A stretch of 64,000 bases of DNA from Pedobacter sp. KBS0701. GTDB lineage: Bacteria; Bacteroidota; Bacteroidia; Sphingobacteriales; Sphingobacteriaceae. Position 1 is the first letter of the stretch, and each line of letters begins with the position of its first letter. The DNA lies in assembly GCF_005938645.2 (NCBI RefSeq), contig NZ_CP042171.1, forward strand, positions 1,116,001 through 1,180,000, read 5' to 3'. Both the position numbers and the translations under genes were made by a program. A model generated the notes under the pieces. That model had not been told where the DNA came from. It did no database searches and saw only the letters and a program-made list of their open reading frames with translations. Below are positions 8,565 through 15,428 of the stretch, one piece after another.

Positions 8565-9329
8565 ATGAAAGTTACTTTTTTAGGTACCGGCACATCACAA
8601 GGCGTTCCTGTAATTGCTTGTAATTGCGAAGTTTGCAGGTCTTCAGATCATAGAGACAACCGCTTAAGAACATCTGTTTTATTAGAACTGGCTGATAAAA
8701 CCATTGTAGTAGATAGCGGACCAGACTTTCGTTACCAGCTTTTGCGCGAAAAGGTAAAAGATCTGGATGCCGTTCTGTTTACGCACGAACACAAAGACCA
8801 TATTGCAGGTTTGGATGATATCAGGCCATTTAATTACCTGCTCCATAAGGTAATTGATGTTTATGCTACCGAAAGGGTACAAACAGCATTAAAAAGAGAG
8901 TTTTATTACATCTTTGCCGAAACCAAATACCATGGTTTACCGCAGATTAATTTACATACGGTAACCAATGGCGAAGATTTTAAAATTGGCGAAACTACCA
9001 TCATTCCATTTGAGGTAATGCACCATTTATTGCCGATTACAGGCTACCGGATTGGCGACTTTACCTACATTACCGATGCCAAAACGATATCGGAGCAAAG
9101 TTTTGAAAAAATAAAGGGAACAAAAACATTGGTGCTTAATGCTTTGCAGAAAGAACCGCACATTTCGCATTTTACCCTGGGTGAGGCCATTGCCTTTGCA
9201 GAAAGGGTAGGGGCCGAAACCACCTATCTTACACACATTAGCCATACTTTGGGTAAACATGCCGATGTTGAAAAAGACTTGCCATCGAACATCAGGCTGG
9301 CTTACGATGGGTTTAGTTTCGAATGTTAG
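8565..9329 (+). CDS. MBL-fold phosphodiesterase, PhnP-like
   Basis: Cytoplasmic metallo-beta-lactamase-fold hydrolase. The metal motif THEHKDH (H74, H76, D78, H79) is intact, later histidines are at HH (about 153) and THISH near the end. The N-terminal C19-x-C21-x-x-C24 matches the extra structural zinc site of PhnP, and GTGTSQGVPVIACNC is the family's opening. PhnP opens phosphoribosyl cyclic phosphate in the C-P lyase pathway; no phn gene is nearby, so a general cyclic phosphodiesterase role is safer. Length (254 aa) is normal. Confidence 0.85.
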   Translation: MKVTFLGTGTSQGVPVIACNCEVCRSSDHRDNRLRTSVLLELADKTIVVDSGPDFRYQLLREKVKDLDAVLFTHEHKDHIAGLDDIRPFNYLLHKVIDVYATERVQTALKREFYYIFAETKYHGLPQINLHTVTNGEDFKIGETTIIPFEVMHHLLPITGYRIGDFTYITDAKTISEQSFEKIKGTKTLVLNALQKEPHISHFTLGEAIAFAERVGAETTYLTHISHTLGKHADVEKDLPSNIRLAYDGFSFEC

Positions 9330-9363
9330 CGTTATTTAACGTAAAAGCTTCATTCGTTTGTGA

Positions 9364-10002
9364 TTAAAAAACAAAACTGCCGCAATACGTACTCGCAGAT
9401 ATCCCCATTCTGTCGTCTGCAATGAAAGCCATCCAGGTGTGAAATGTCTTTCCTTTATAAAAGGAAGGAATTTCCAGGCTTTCCCTTTCTTTTAACCGCC
9501 TGGCACCACTTGTTTCATAAATGGCTGTTTTGTTGTCCACATCATAAACCATTAACATCACCTGGTCATTTTGCCTGGTGTAATCGCCGTTAGAGTTATC
9601 CGTCCAGCTGAAATGTACACCCGCATCGTCGTGTTCCAGCTTAACAACCTTTGCACCGCTGAGGTTTCCAAAGCTTAAACGTACAGCGGCATAGTCGATT
9701 TCACCGGCGGCATTTTGGGCATTCAGCATGTTATAGGATTTTGCAACGTTATGGGCGGTCATCATGCGTTTTTTCGACTCCAGGTTAAAACCAATCCTGA
9801 TAAAAGCAACAATCGGACTTAAGAAGGTCTGCATCATGGTAAAACGGGATCTGCAGGCCTTTTGATCAGCACTACCGGTTTTGTTTTTTATGGACTTTCT
9901 GCGTTTGCTCCTGATGACCCATTTTCCGTTCAGGTAATAACCGGTCACGGCGCCCACCGTCCCGGTGAAGCCACCGTTAATTCCGTTTTCTATTTTTCCC
10001 AT
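9364..10002 (-). CDS. DUF6266 family protein (212 aa)
   Basis: The opening MGKIENGINGGFTGTVGAV and the following GYYLNGKWVIRSKRR with a basic stretch are typical of DUF6266, a Bacteroidota family of unknown function whose members often occur in several copies per genome. The C-terminal half has a fibronectin-like beta pattern (HFSWTDNSNGDYTRQNDQVML, then TWMAFIADDR). No signal peptide is present. It is a single gene on the minus strand, convergent with the PhnP-like gene. Confidence 0.75.
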   Translation of the reverse strand: MGKIENGINGGFTGTVGAVTGYYLNGKWVIRSKRRKSIKNKTGSADQKACRSRFTMMQTFLSPIVAFIRIGFNLESKKRMMTAHNVAKSYNMLNAQNAAGEIDYAAVRLSFGNLSGAKVVKLEHDDAGVHFSWTDNSNGDYTRQNDQVMLMVYDVDNKTAIYETSGARRLKERESLEIPSFYKGKTFHTWMAFIADDRMGISASTYCGSFVF

Positions 10003-10279
10003 GATTGCATTAATTTAGCTTATACAATATAGTAAATTGCTGATTGATAAACAAATAAGTTGTATTTTCTTCTGACTTAAGTCGATTTTTATTCGGGCAA
10101 AATTGTCATAAGTCCGACGAAACCCCGTCTTAAGTGCGTCGAAAGTCCGACGCAACGGTTACGCTATTATGTTGGTGTCAAGTACTAAAATAAGTTTACA
10201 ATTTGTCCGATACTAGAAAAGATTTGCCATGTTAAGATTTGCTTTCCGGAATTTAAGTTCAAAAAATATTTTATGAATG

Positions 10280-10311
10280 TTGCAGCGCACTATGGTTAAT
10301 TTATATATTTG
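10280..10311 (+). promoter_or_regulatory. promoter of the tRNA-Leu locus
   Basis: ttg at 10280-10282 and tatatttg at 10304-10311, 21 bp apart, fit the Bacteroidota -33/-7 pattern (TTTG, TAnnTTTG). Transcription would begin near 10318, directly before the first partial tRNA unit at 10323 and 330 bp before the intact tRNA. Confidence 0.7.
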
Positions 10312-10322
10312 CAACAATTCAA

Positions 10323-10648
10323 ACCCAGGTGGCGATCCCGATAACTATCGGGATGGTAGACGCCCTCGGGAATGATTAATTAGTAAATACCCAGGTGGCG
10401 ATCCCGATAGCTATCGGGATGGTAGACGCTTTCGGGAATGATAAATAGTAAATACCCAGGTGGCGATCCCGATAGCTATCGGGATGGTAGACGCTTTCGG
10501 GAATGATAAATAGTAAATACCCAGGTGGCGATCCCGATAGCTATCGGGGTGGTAGACGCTTTCGGGAATGATAAATAGTAAATACCCAGGTGGCGATCCC
10601 GATAGCTATCGGGGTGGTAGACGCTTTCGGGAATGATAAATAGTAAAT
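10323..10648 (+). repeat. tandem array of five truncated tRNA-Leu 5' parts with D-loop palindromes
   Basis: Units start at 10323, 10389, 10454, 10519 and 10584 (period 65-66 bp), followed by the intact tRNA at 10649. Each unit is the first 26 or so nucleotides of the tRNA (acccaggtggcga ... tggtagacgc) with aat of the D-loop replaced by an 18-nt palindrome (tcccgatagctatcggga or a close variant), then a 25-bp spacer (tttcgggaatgataaatag and so on). Unit 1 differs most; units 2-5 are almost identical, with one shared substitution in units 4 and 5. This suggests stepwise duplication. The array lies inside the predicted tRNA precursor. Confidence 0.9.
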
Positions 10649-10732
10649 ACCCAGGTGGCGAAATTGGTAGACGCACCAGCTTGAGGGGCTGGCGCCCGTA
10701 CGGGTGTGGGAGTTCGAATCTCCTCTTGGGTA
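10649..10732 (+). tRNA. tRNA-Leu (anticodon GAG)
   Basis: Full cloverleaf: acceptor acccagg pairs with cttgggt (one G-T), anticodon stem ccagc/gctgg with loop ttgaggg gives GAG (leucine, CUC/CUU codons). A long variable arm (ggcgcccgtacgggtgtg) is as expected for class II tRNA-Leu, and the T-loop is gttcgaatc. The discriminator base is A; CCA is not encoded. It is the only intact tRNA in the window. Confidence 0.95.
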
Positions 10733-10737
10733 CTTTA

Positions 10738-10764
10738 AAGCTTCGGTATCACCGAAGCTTTTTT
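10738..10764 (+). terminator. terminator between tRNA-Leu and the GIY-YIG gene
   Basis: aagcttcggt-atc-accgaagctt followed by TTTT, only 5 bp after the tRNA. It should separate tRNA transcription from the nuclease gene, whose ATG is 9 bp further on. Confidence 0.85.
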
Positions 10765-10772
10765 GTTTGTTT

Positions 10773-11057
10773 ATGGCATCAGTTTATATCCTTTTTTCTA
10801 AAAAAATAAATCGTTTTTACACCGGTAGTTGTCTGGATTTGCTACAGCGATTACAATCGCATAAGGATAAAAGTTTTACGGATAGTTTCACATCTAAGAC
10901 AGAAGACTGGGAACTATTTTTCACTATAGATGACCTTGATTACAAACAGTCTCGATTGATCGAATTACATATCAAAAAAAAGAAAAGTATAATTTATATT
11001 AAAAACTTAAAGCAATATCCTGAGCTGGTAACTAAACTTATTGAGCGATATCGTTAA
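10773..11057 (+). CDS. small GIY-YIG endonuclease (94 aa)
   Basis: Single-domain GIY-YIG nuclease of the UPF0213/YhbQ size class. The two halves of the motif are VYIL (residues 4-7) and YTG (16-18); the conserved arginine is in LLQRLQSH and the catalytic glutamate in RLIELHIKKKK. The ATG at 10773 gives the family's usual N-terminus; an open frame reaching back to 10704 runs through the tRNA and terminator and is not the start. The gene fills the space between the intact tRNA-Leu and a damaged second copy, beginning 41 bp after one and ending 5 bp before the other. A role in cutting at tRNA-Leu sequences is suggested by this position but is inference. Confidence 0.8.
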   Translation: MASVYILFSKKINRFYTGSCLDLLQRLQSHKDKSFTDSFTSKTEDWELFFTIDDLDYKQSRLIELHIKKKKSIIYIKNLKQYPELVTKLIERYR

Positions 11058-11062
11058 AGGCT

Positions 11063-11163
11063 ACCCCGAAGTTATCGGGTTGGTAGACGCACCAGCTTGA
11101 GGGGCTGGCGCCTGTATGGGTGTGGGAGTTCGATCCGATAGCTATCGGATCTCCTCTTGGGTA
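11063..11163 (+). pseudogene. disrupted tRNA-Leu copy with palindromes in D- and T-loops
   Basis: From ttggtagacgc to tgggta this matches the intact tRNA-Leu(GAG), with two changes in the variable arm. Two disruptions make it non-functional: the 5' part is replaced by a degenerate palindrome (cccgaagttatcggg), removing the D-stem, and the T-loop is opened by a net 15-bp insertion that creates the perfect 20-bp palindrome at 11132-11151. A strong terminator follows at 11190. Confidence 0.85.
11132..11151. repeat. palindrome inserted in the T-loop of the tRNA-Leu copy
   Basis: gatccgatagctatcggatc is a perfect 20-bp palindrome. The intact tRNA reads gttcga-atctcc here; this copy reads gttcga + 15 bp + atctcc. 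Confidence 0.85.
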
Positions 11164-11189
11164 CAGTTCTAAGTATTCATGCTTAGTAT

Positions 11190-11228
11190 AAAACCCGTAC
11201 TTTGAACAATTCAAAGTACGGGTTTTTA
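11190..11228 (+). terminator. strong terminator after the tRNA-Leu copy
   Basis: aaaacccgtactttga pairs perfectly with tcaaagtacgggtttt around acaat, then a T-run. It lies 27 bp after the damaged tRNA copy. Confidence 0.9.
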
Positions 11229-11337
11229 GTATTAATCGGCGTCTAAAGCTATTTCAGCTATGTTCAAAGTATTCCTGCTAAAGGTTTTTACGATTAAGGG
11301 GGATTAGCAGATTATATTTGAATTCTTTCCCATCTGT

Positions 11338-11378
11338 CCGTAGTCTTGTGTCTGAGATTGAGTGTGAGGAGACTACGG
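11338..11378. repeat. hairpin repeat ccgtagtct...agactacgg (copy 1)
   Basis: Nine-bp perfect arms around 23 nt. A related hairpin with the same flank (cccatct before gtagtcttg) lies at 30838-30875 after the HEPN-type gene. Function is unknown; it could be a repeat or a small terminator-like structure. Confidence 0.55.
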
Positions 11379-11440
11379 ATTAATTAATTTTGAACACGAG
11401 TAGGACTGGTACCTAAAATAACGTGAGTTATGGGTCATAA

Positions 11441-11940
11441 TTAAAATATACTAGGTTTTCTGTCCAACCAAGAATATGCGCAAATGCCAGCATAAAGATT
11501 TACTAAAGCATTGATTGGGCTTCGATGTCTGGAGTGTTCAATATCGCATACCGTTTTTAGAATATCACTTACCGATTCTATCAGTCCTGTTTTGTTAAGG
11601 AGCATTTTATGTTCCATTGTCAAGAGTTTATTTTTCATGTTCTTTTTCAGCTTTGTTATTAGTAATAATCCCTTATTCATCAAACTTTCTGATGCTTTTG
11701 CATTAATAAACCCTTTGTCTGCAAAAGCGTAGCCTTTGAGGTTTCCAAAGAGTTTAACCATGGTATCAAGGTTGTTGTCGGCAATATTCCCAGGGGTAAA
11801 AAAAGCATTCATGATCTCTCCAAAGGCATTGATAACCAGGAACAATTTAAACCCATAGAACCATCCTGTTGAGCTTTTTCCTCTTGCAGCTTGATTTTTA
11901 TATAAATATTGATATATCTACAATAGGCATTCCAGAAACA
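11441..11940 (-). pseudogene. IS982-family transposase remnant
   Basis: The frame at 11441-11845, extended in sense to about 11915, encodes the C-terminal half of an IS982-type DDE transposase: ARGKSSTGWFYGFKL, LVINAFGEI, TPGNIADN, YAFADKGFI, SRHRSPINALVN. The first catalytic Asp region is lost: reading further upstream meets a stop and frame breaks around 11915-11940, and no N-terminal half is found. I see no clear terminal inverted repeats. It is a dead insertion-sequence fragment next to the tRNA locus. Confidence 0.85.
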
Positions 11941-12156
11941 TAGCCCCTTATTAATAGAATAAATATGAATAAAGAAACTAAAATCACTGCTGACAGAAGA
12001 TCCTATAAACGATCAAACAAGTTTAAAAACGTTATAAATCTTCAAATACACACTTTAAGCGGTAACCAGTGCATATTTTGGAGCGAAATGATTGGCGATT
12101 TAAGATGGAAATGAGCGACTTGGCATAAACTTTCCAGTGATAAAAAAACCAGAAAA

Positions 12157-12189
12157 TGCTACTGGCAACCAGAACGGTTACCAGTAGCA
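12157..12189 (-). terminator. terminator of uptake locus 1
   Basis: tgctactggcaacc pairs with ggttaccagtagca (one mismatch) around agaac. On the minus strand T-runs follow (12153-12156 and 12142-12148). It lies 18 bp after the stop of the TlpA gene and closes the operon. Confidence 0.8.
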
Positions 12190-12206
12190 AAAATCAGGAA
12201 ATATTT

Positions 12207-12767
12207 TTAATTTGTAACTGATTTCTTTGCTTTCTCGATACTGAAATCGCCCTTGATCAGCATCTCCATAACTGCCTCGTTGATCATGTCTGGTGAGGTT
12301 TGCCAAAGCAACTTGTTCCCCTTAATCACGAAGGTTTCGGGTATAGCGCTCACCCCGGCTGGCTTAATCCATTCCTGTTCAAAGTCACTTCCCTTTCCGC
12401 CACCGAAAGCAACATCAAAGCCCATCATTTTATCATTTGCTTTCACAAAATCCAATACTTTTTGCCTGTCGTCTTCCATCACGTCCTGCGCTATAAACAC
12501 TACTCCCCGGTTTTTAAACTTTGATGCCATCGCGTTAAAATGGGGCATGGCAGCGATACAGGGCTTGCACCATGTGGCCCAAAGATCTATAATGTATATT
12601 TTCGAAGGATCAAAGTTATTGATGGCATTTCCCTTAATCCATTCCACCTTCGGATAGGTACTAATGGTGTCTCCAACATCAAGGTATTCCCGTTTGGGAG
12701 TTTGCGCATACATACTCATGATAGTAGTTGCAATAAACGCAATTATTAATATTATTTTTCTTTTCAT
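12207..12767 (-). CDS. TlpA-like thioredoxin, exported (186 aa)
   Basis: Periplasmic thiol-disulfide oxidoreductase. A signal peptide (MKRKIILIIAFIATTIMSMYAQ) precedes a thioredoxin fold with the active site WATWCKPC (C67, C70), an AIPETFVI cis-proline loop and a C-terminal helix. It is the last gene of uptake locus 1, 2 bp after the DUF4369 protein, so co-translation is likely. The general role is to reduce or isomerise disulfides; the substrate, perhaps material brought in by the SusCD pair or the SusCD proteins themselves, is unknown. Confidence 0.88.
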   Translation of the reverse strand: MKRKIILIIAFIATTIMSMYAQTPKREYLDVGDTISTYPKVEWIKGNAINNFDPSKIYIIDLWATWCKPCIAAMPHFNAMASKFKNRGVVFIAQDVMEDDRQKVLDFVKANDKMMGFDVAFGGGKGSDFEQEWIKPAGVSAIPETFVIKGNKLLWQTSPDMINEAVMEMLIKGDFSIEKAKKSVTN

Positions 12768-12769
12768 TT

Positions 12770-13948
12770 TTATTTTATTAATTGTGCAAGTTCCTGCGCT
12801 AAACCCGTATCGTTTAACTTGAGCTGGCTGGCCAGGATTTTTCCATTTGTGTCAATTAAAAGCGCACTGGGCATGGTGTAGTAAGTAAGGCCGTAGGCTT
12901 TTGCCGTTGGGCTCACGCTACCGGCATCATTGACGCCACCAATATCATTCAGGTTCATCCAGTTGAAATTGGATCTTTTTATCGTTTCCATCCAATATGA
13001 ATCCGGCCTGTCGGCATAGCCGTAGTAAACCGTTACCATCGCCGTATTTTTTTCTTTCAAAGCCCTATTGATACGGCCGAGGTTAAATGCAAAAGCATCG
13101 TAGTTCATAAAATCCGGTGCATAGAAGCAAACGAATACATTCCTTCCACGAAGTGTGGAAAGAGAAACTTCATTCCCTGCTGTGTCCTTAAGTTTGAACT
13201 CGGGCGCTAACTGTCCCGGAGCCAGTTTTTTTGCCAGGTCAAACTTAGCCTGTATTTCTTTGCCCGCAAAGGTATTTCTAATCGCCGGACTGAACTTTTT
13301 GAACTCTGGCTCAAAGTTAGAACGAAGGGTTCCCCGGTGTTTTGATCTCCAGATGTCAAGTGAGAGAAAGCTGTTAGGGTTTTCCTTAATGAAATTGCTG
13401 TCAATTTTCCCTGTTTTAGCGTATTCTGCATTCATCTCCAGTCTGGCAGCATCCATTGCTTTAGTGTCTCCTTTTTCCTTATAACCGCCGATCAATGTAT
13501 TCAGGGAGTCGACACGGGCCTGCACCGGCTTGTAAAGCTCAAACCTCCGCTGGTAATCTCCCTGTGTTTTCCCGCCTTTGATGACAGCAGTTTTTACTCC
13601 CCCAGGCCCTGTAACCGAGATTTCTCCGGCATCGATAAAGAAATCTCGAACATCAATACTTTTTACGTTTTGCATGGTGGTCATGGCAGGTGGATCTACA
13701 CTGATCCGCGCATAGGCCGGATCTCCGATCAACCCCTTGAACATAAATTTACCCATTTCGGCTGTGGTGGAATCTTCTACACTTACGCCATTGTTTTTGT
13801 AAGACAGCAAAATCTTTTTACCGTTAATCTCCGGCGAAAGCTGCCCTTTGATGGTGAATTTGTTCTGTGAAAAGGCAGCTACTGAAAACAGTAGCAAACT
13901 TAAGGTAATCGCTAAGCGTATCTTGATTTTTAAAATATTTATGATCAT
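12770..13948 (-). CDS. DUF4369 / thioredoxin-fold protein without active-site cysteines (392 aa)
   Basis: Exported protein (signal ends LFSVAAFSQ) with an N-terminal DUF4369 beta domain (FTIKGQLSPEINGKKILLSY), a helical middle, and a C-terminal AhpC/TlpA-like fold (APEFKLKDTAGNEVSLSTLR). Where active members have W-C-x-x-C, this one has FYAPDFMNYD, so both redox cysteines are absent; the cis-proline region (TMPSALLID) is kept. It is therefore likely a binding or structural partner, while the next gene supplies an active CKPC thioredoxin. It follows SusD by 3 bp. Confidence 0.8.
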   Translation of the reverse strand: MIINILKIKIRLAITLSLLLFSVAAFSQNKFTIKGQLSPEINGKKILLSYKNNGVSVEDSTTAEMGKFMFKGLIGDPAYARISVDPPAMTTMQNVKSIDVRDFFIDAGEISVTGPGGVKTAVIKGGKTQGDYQRRFELYKPVQARVDSLNTLIGGYKEKGDTKAMDAARLEMNAEYAKTGKIDSNFIKENPNSFLSLDIWRSKHRGTLRSNFEPEFKKFSPAIRNTFAGKEIQAKFDLAKKLAPGQLAPEFKLKDTAGNEVSLSTLRGRNVFVCFYAPDFMNYDAFAFNLGRINRALKEKNTAMVTVYYGYADRPDSYWMETIKRSNFNWMNLNDIGGVNDAGSVSPTAKAYGLTYYTMPSALLIDTNGKILASQLKLNDTGLAQELAQLIK

Positions 13949-13951
13949 TAT

Positions 13952-15421
13952 TTAAGGGTTATTAGTAAAGCCTGGATTGGCATTCATTACGATTGGCGGG
14001 AGCCGGAGCGTAAGCCTTTCCTGAGGCAGATTAAAACTGGTAATATTGGTAGAAGTCTCGTCATTATAAATGATATGAGAGAAAGTCTCGCCTGAGAAAA
14101 CCGGATCGATGGAGCAGCGTCGCATATCAAACCACCGGTATCCCTCCATTGCGAATTCCCTGGTACGCTCCTGGAAGATAAACCTGATCAGTGACTCTTT
14201 ACCGGAAGCAGCCTGAACGGGAACACTGGCAACATTTACAGGCATACGGTTTCTGCGCAGCAGCTCCAGATCAGAAACTGCGGCTGCAAGGTTATTTAAC
14301 CTTGCATTTGCTTCTGCCCTTAGCAGGTATAATTCAGCCAACTGTAATCCAAACTTTGAATAATTAACTGAATATTTTGATAACCTGCCTGAAGGGTTAG
14401 GTGTAGAATACGGGAAAAAAGGGCCATAAAAATTCAGCCTCAGATCATCCGGAGCAAACAGCGCCTGTGCCTTCGGAGACAGTACAAGAAAGTCACTCCC
14501 AAATTCGTTTCCGCTGTAGGGCCCATTGTAAAATGTTTTCGCCAGCACTGATTCTGTTACGTCGTCATAGTTTATCCCAGGCGAATTATTCGGGCCATTG
14601 TAGCCAATTGGATCAAATTTCCCGCCCGAAGCAAATTCCACATTGTAATCGTAGAGCTTAGCAGGCCTGGCCTGGGCGGCAGCGTCAGTCAAAGCGGTAT
14701 TAAACAGTGCCAGGGCTTCCGCATTTCTGCCCATGTAGAGATAAACTTTGGCCAGCATACCTTCCGCGGCAGGCTTTGAAAAACGCTGGGCGAATTTATT
14801 GTTCAGGGGCAGGGTACTGATGGCGTCGTTAAAATCCTGAATGATAAAAGCATATACTTCTGCCACGCTATTTCTGACATGTCCACTCAAATTGATGTCT
14901 GCATCCCGGATAATAGGAAAACCCGGATCCTGCGATGCCGATGCAGTGTTATAAGGCTTGGCATAAATATTTATGAGCTGGAAATATATCCATGCCCGGT
15001 TAGCCAGCGCTTCGGCTTTCAATGCAATCTTTTGTTCGGCGCTCCCCCCCGTAGATTCATCGATCTCGTTAATCACCTTATTTACCATATACAGGTTACT
15101 TGTGTAAGCTTTGAAATCGAAGGTATTATCCTGAGCCCTGAATATATCTGCCTTATAATTAAATGCATTCTGGCTCATCGGTGAAGCTGATGAGAAGTAA
15201 CTGCCTTCTGCAGCTACATCGTCTCCCATGAGTACCATCGATTGCCAGCCGCCGGCATAAGAGTAAAGATAGAGATCCGGAGCGTTCATGATCTTATCAT
15301 AATCGTCCGTTGTACGGGCAACTAATAGTCCCTTGGGCACTACTTCAAGGAAAGATTTTTTACATCCTGCTACAAAAACCAGCAACAGCAGGAAAGATAA
15401 ATATTGATATATTTTCATCAT
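13952..15421 (-). CDS. SusD/RagB-family outer-membrane lipoprotein
   Basis: Surface lipoprotein that caps the SusC channel and binds the substrate. It has a signal and lipobox (LLLLVFVAGC, then KKSFLEVVPKG), a SusD-type helical (TPR-like) core, LLRAEANARLNNLAAAVSDL and the C-terminal QERTREFAMEGYRWFDMRR motif typical of RagB/SusD. The ATG at 15421 (MMKIYQY) lies 7 bp after the SusC stop and gives a clean signal peptide; an earlier ATG at 15448 would overlap susC and add nine residues. The substrate cannot be told: no carbohydrate enzymes are in the locus. Confidence 0.92.
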   Translation of the reverse strand: MMKIYQYLSFLLLLVFVAGCKKSFLEVVPKGLLVARTTDDYDKIMNAPDLYLYSYAGGWQSMVLMGDDVAAEGSYFSSASPMSQNAFNYKADIFRAQDNTFDFKAYTSNLYMVNKVINEIDESTGGSAEQKIALKAEALANRAWIYFQLINIYAKPYNTASASQDPGFPIIRDADINLSGHVRNSVAEVYAFIIQDFNDAISTLPLNNKFAQRFSKPAAEGMLAKVYLYMGRNAEALALFNTALTDAAAQARPAKLYDYNVEFASGGKFDPIGYNGPNNSPGINYDDVTESVLAKTFYNGPYSGNEFGSDFLVLSPKAQALFAPDDLRLNFYGPFFPYSTPNPSGRLSKYSVNYSKFGLQLAELYLLRAEANARLNNLAAAVSDLELLRRNRMPVNVASVPVQAASGKESLIRFIFQERTREFAMEGYRWFDMRRCSIDPVFSGETFSHIIYNDETSTNITSFNLPQERLTLRLPPIVMNANPGFTNNP

Positions 15422-15428
15422 CTTAAGA

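Noticed and set aside
8565-9329. C-P lyase pathway member phnP
   Set aside because: The family fits, but no phn genes are visible around it; I give only the family-level name.
10323-10648. CRISPR-like array (regular 65-bp repeats)
   Set aside because: The units are contiguous copies with no unique spacers, and they are recognisable tRNA-Leu 5' parts with a palindrome. No cas gene is nearby.
10476-10676. Minus-strand open frame across the tandem array
   Set aside because: It only reads the repeat units (the peptide repeats with the same period) and runs into the tRNA; it is not a gene.
11063-11163. Second functional tRNA-Leu
   Set aside because: The D-stem is gone and the T-loop carries a 15-bp insertion, so no cloverleaf can form.
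12770-13948. Active thioredoxin or peroxiredoxin
   Set aside because: The fold is there, but the active-site cysteines are replaced (FYAPDFMNYD), so a redox enzyme call would be wrong.
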